Assembly (NCBI GenBank): GCA_028873845.1
Contig: JAPPNO010000048.1
Location: 1 to 40,004, forward strand
Reading direction: 5' to 3'
DNA from: Gemmatimonadota bacterium
Lineage (GTDB): Bacteria; Gemmatimonadota; Gemmatimonadetes; Longimicrobiales; Gaopeijiaceae
DNA length: 40,004 nt
Positions 37,811 to 40,004 of this stretch are shown here, piece after piece. The number at the start of each line of letters is the position of its first letter. Position 1 is the stretch's first letter. Position numbers and translations under genes: made by a program. The notes under the pieces are model-generated. The model had not been told where the DNA came from. It worked only from the letters and a program-made list of their open reading frames with translations, and did no database searches.

Positions 37811-40004
37811 CTAGTGATAGATCTGGAACCCGAAGTTGAAGTTCCGCGGGTACCCCAGGTAGACCTCGGCGTCGTCGGCCTTGTGGCTCAGGCTGCCGCG
37901 CTCGCGTTCGGCCGAATCCCGATACCCGTTGAAGCGCGAATTGTCGGTGGCGTCCTGGATGTAGATCGCGTCGAACATGTTGTAGCCGTGGATGAAGAGC
38001 CTGACGTTGCCGCCGAATGGCGCCGCCATCTCGTCCGAAAGCCGGTACGACACGTGGAAGTCGAAGACCGAATACCCCGGCGGCCGCCACGACTGGACGC
38101 CCGCATCGACATCGGTCGTGCGCGAGAAGGGATCGAAGTTGGCGTAGTGCTTCCCGAAGGTCTTGCCCTGGAGCCGCACGTAGAGGCCTCCGGACGGGAA
38201 GAGCGACAGGGCGTAGGCCATCTGGAACTGAGGCGCATCACCCACCAGCAGGTCCTTCACAAAGAAGGTGTAGTCCAGCGTCTCGGACTGCCGATCCTCG
38301 GCACTGTAGCTGCCCTGGATGTTGTCGGTGTGCTTCCAGTCGCCCAGCGAGAGAGCGCCATCGAAGCGCATGAAGTCCGACGGCTGGAAGGCGGCCTCAA
38401 GCTCGACGCCCATATGGCGCGCGTCCATCCCGAGCATCCTGATCACCGCATCGTCACCCTCTCCGAAGAAGTCCCGGGCAAACCGCCGGGCGGTCCGGTC
38501 GTTCCACTGGGTGAAGTAGAGGTTGGCATCGAGCGAGAACCGCCGGCCCAGCGAGCGGAAGCGCGTCCCCGCCTCGAACGAGAGGAAGGTCTCGTTCTGT
38601 GGATTGTCGATCAGGAGCCCGTTGATGTCGTCGATCGCGCCGTCGAAGATCGGGACCTTGGAGACCACGCCGGCGTTCCCGTAGACGGACCACTCGGGTC
38701 CCATGTTGCGGACTGCGCCGCCCTTGATCTGATAGCCGGTGAGTCCACCGCTGGTCAGCTCGAGCGGGCCGCCGCCCGGGCCCTTGGTGAAGAAGTCGGT
38801 GAAGTTGTAGGCGTTCCGCGACCACCCGACCATCCCGTAGAAGGATCCGGCGGGAGAGGACTTCTCGGCCTGCAGGTGCACGCCGACCCAGTTGACGTCG
38901 TTCTCGTTGTGGTAGTGGATCTTGTCGCCCAGCCCGCGGTTGGCGTCCGCATCGGTCCAGAAGTCGGAGTGGCAGTTGCCGCGGAAGCACCCGTTGAAGT
39001 AGTCGCCTCCCAGCAGGTCGCGCACCTCGCGGTAGTGTTCGATGGTCGCGGTCCGCCAGTCGATTCCGAGCTCGGTGTTCAAATCGCCGCCGAACTCCTT
39101 GTGGAGCCTCGTGATGAACCCCCAGGTGTCCTGGTTGTTGACCGAGTTGCGCAGGATGCCGAACGATCCGGTGTTGCTGCCGCTGTTGCGGTCGATGGTG
39201 GCGTTCCAGTCCGCGAATCGCTGGCCGTATGTGTAGTCCCAGCGCAGCGAACCGAACGTCCCCGTACCACCCCCTTTGCCGCCGGAGTAGTAGGCCACCG
39301 TGTTCGCGGTCAGGCCGTTCCCCAGGTTGGAGTACCAGTTGAGGTTCACCTGCGGCTTGTGGAAGTAGTTCTCACGTTCGTTGATGAAGTTCCGGCTGTG
39401 GCGGCTGAAGACCCCGTTGCCGGGCCCGGTGCTGGTGAACTGCCGTCCGCTGTAGCTCGGATCGACCCCATTGAAATTCGGGTTCCAGAACCGGCCCGCC
39501 TCGTTCGCGAAGCGGTCCAGCGCGGCAGGGTCATAGTCGTCCAGCGACGCGGCGAACTCCCGGTTCAGGGTGGCGATGTTGAGCTTGTACAGGTTGTGGC
39601 CGTGCCGCTGCGGGGCGCCGAGGGCGTAGAATTCGAGGCGGTTTCGGTCGCCCATTCTGTACTGCGAGGCCAGATAGAAGGACCAGGCGTCGGTCCAGGT
39701 GCCGTCGATGATCCCGTCGCCGGTCTTGCGGGCCACCGAGGCGGTCAGGGCGAAGTCGCCCACCGGGCCGGTCGAGGCGGTCATCGTCGTCTTCAGGAAG
39801 TTGCCGCTGCCGAACTCCTGCTTGAGGTTGTAGCCGGGATTCCTGGCGCTGGGGTCGGTGATCACGTTCAGCGTGCCGCCGATGGAGGGCGTGGCCAGGT
39901 TGATCGCGCTCAGTCCACGCTGGAGCTGGATGCTGGTGGCGGCGTCGCCGAGGCCGTCCCAGTTGGACCAGTAGACCCACCCGTTCTCCATGTCGTTGAC
40001 GGGC
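37811..40004 (-). CDS. TonB-dependent outer-membrane receptor, N-terminus outside window
   Basis: At least 730 residues; the frame runs off the right edge. The visible start (VNDMENGWVYWSNWDGLGDAATSIQLQRGLSAINLATPSIGGTLNVIT) is the end of the plug domain, with the conserved GGTLNVIT. The barrel shows many strands: FALTASVARKTGDGIIDG, NRLEFYALGAPQRHGHNLY, TWGFITRLHKEFGGDLNTELGID, YGNAGVVSKVPIFDG, NETFLSFEAGTRFRSLGRRFSLDANLYFTQWNDRT, and the C-terminal YPRNFNFGFQIYH ending in an aromatic-rich strand. No SusD-like partner is seen. Asn/Cys pairs (FNGCFRGNCHSDF) suggest a disulfide in an extracellular loop. Cargo unknown. Confidence 0.93.
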   Translation of the reverse strand, partial: PVNDMENGWVYWSNWDGLGDAATSIQLQRGLSAINLATPSIGGTLNVITDPSARNPGYNLKQEFGSGNFLKTTMTASTGPVGDFALTASVARKTGDGIIDGTWTDAWSFYLASQYRMGDRNRLEFYALGAPQRHGHNLYKLNIATLNREFAASLDDYDPAALDRFANEAGRFWNPNFNGVDPSYSGRQFTSTGPGNGVFSRHSRNFINERENYFHKPQVNLNWYSNLGNGLTANTVAYYSGGKGGGTGTFGSLRWDYTYGQRFADWNATIDRNSGSNTGSFGILRNSVNNQDTWGFITRLHKEFGGDLNTELGIDWRTATIEHYREVRDLLGGDYFNGCFRGNCHSDFWTDADANRGLGDKIHYHNENDVNWVGVHLQAEKSSPAGSFYGMVGWSRNAYNFTDFFTKGPGGGPLELTSGGLTGYQIKGGAVRNMGPEWSVYGNAGVVSKVPIFDGAIDDINGLLIDNPQNETFLSFEAGTRFRSLGRRFSLDANLYFTQWNDRTARRFARDFFGEGDDAVIRMLGMDARHMGVELEAAFQPSDFMRFDGALSLGDWKHTDNIQGSYSAEDRQSETLDYTFFVKDLLVGDAPQFQMAYALSLFPSGGLYVRLQGKTFGKHYANFDPFSRTTDVDAGVQSWRPPGYSVFDFHVSYRLSDEMAAPFGGNVRLFIHGYNMFDAIYIQDATDNSRFNGYRDSAERERGSLSHKADDAEVYLGYPRNFNFGFQIYH

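Noticed and set aside
1-40004. CRISPR array, rRNA, prophage or insertion sequence
   Set aside because: No regular spaced repeats, no rRNA motifs, no integrase, transposase or phage structural genes were seen.

Overview
The window is about 40 kb of high-GC DNA with no rRNA, tRNA, CRISPR array or complete transposon that I can recognise. The gene mix suggests a Gemmatimonadota-like bacterium: a type III glutamine synthetase, two exported six-bladed propeller lipoproteins, a DUF5916/CBM9-like outer-membrane protein, a SusC/CirA-type TonB receptor, an LVIVD-repeat protein and many paired toxin-antitoxin genes. This assignment is inferred from gene content only.

Layout. Positions 1-5.3 kb: the 5' part of thiC with a TPP riboswitch, a vapBC module behind a palindromic operator, an M14 carboxypeptidase, a small lipoprotein and a two-gene aconitase X. 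Positions 5.3-9.7 kb: glnN (GSIII) with a propeller lipoprotein behind it, then a voltage-gated K+ channel. Positions 9.9-21 kb are accessory in character: a decayed hipA, an orphan branched-chain amino acid binding lipoprotein, a divergent pair of an HD-domain protein and a gamma-butyrobetaine-hydroxylase-like dioxygenase, an SH3b protein, two DUF4143 ATPases flanking a protein made of two copies of an unrecognised domain, higBA, and several AT-rich palindromes that stand out from the GC-rich background.

Positions 21-30 kb: a Met/His-rich multicopper oxidase, a second propeller lipoprotein, a zone of gene remnants, then a two-gene unit of a GPP34(GOLPH3)-cytochrome P450 fusion and an acyltransferase-3 membrane protein. 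That unit is bracketed by two 94-bp direct repeats with 5 mismatches. The right-hand copy is the 3' end of an exported protein gene that follows an LVIVD-repeat gene. Positions 30-34 kb: an overlapping operon hipB-hipA-PHP membrane protein-HupE/UreJ-like protein, with two related operator-like palindromes in front. Positions 34-40 kb: a DUF5916 barrel protein, an alpha/beta hydrolase, a small membrane protein, a strong hairpin terminator and the C-terminal part of a TonB-dependent receptor cut by the window edge.

The most unusual items are the GPP34-P450 fusion and its flanking repeats, the HD/dioxygenase pair (same logic as PhnY/PhnZ and TmpA/TmpB but different recognition residues), and the AT-rich palindromes at the DUF4143 ATPases, one of which now has no gene behind it.
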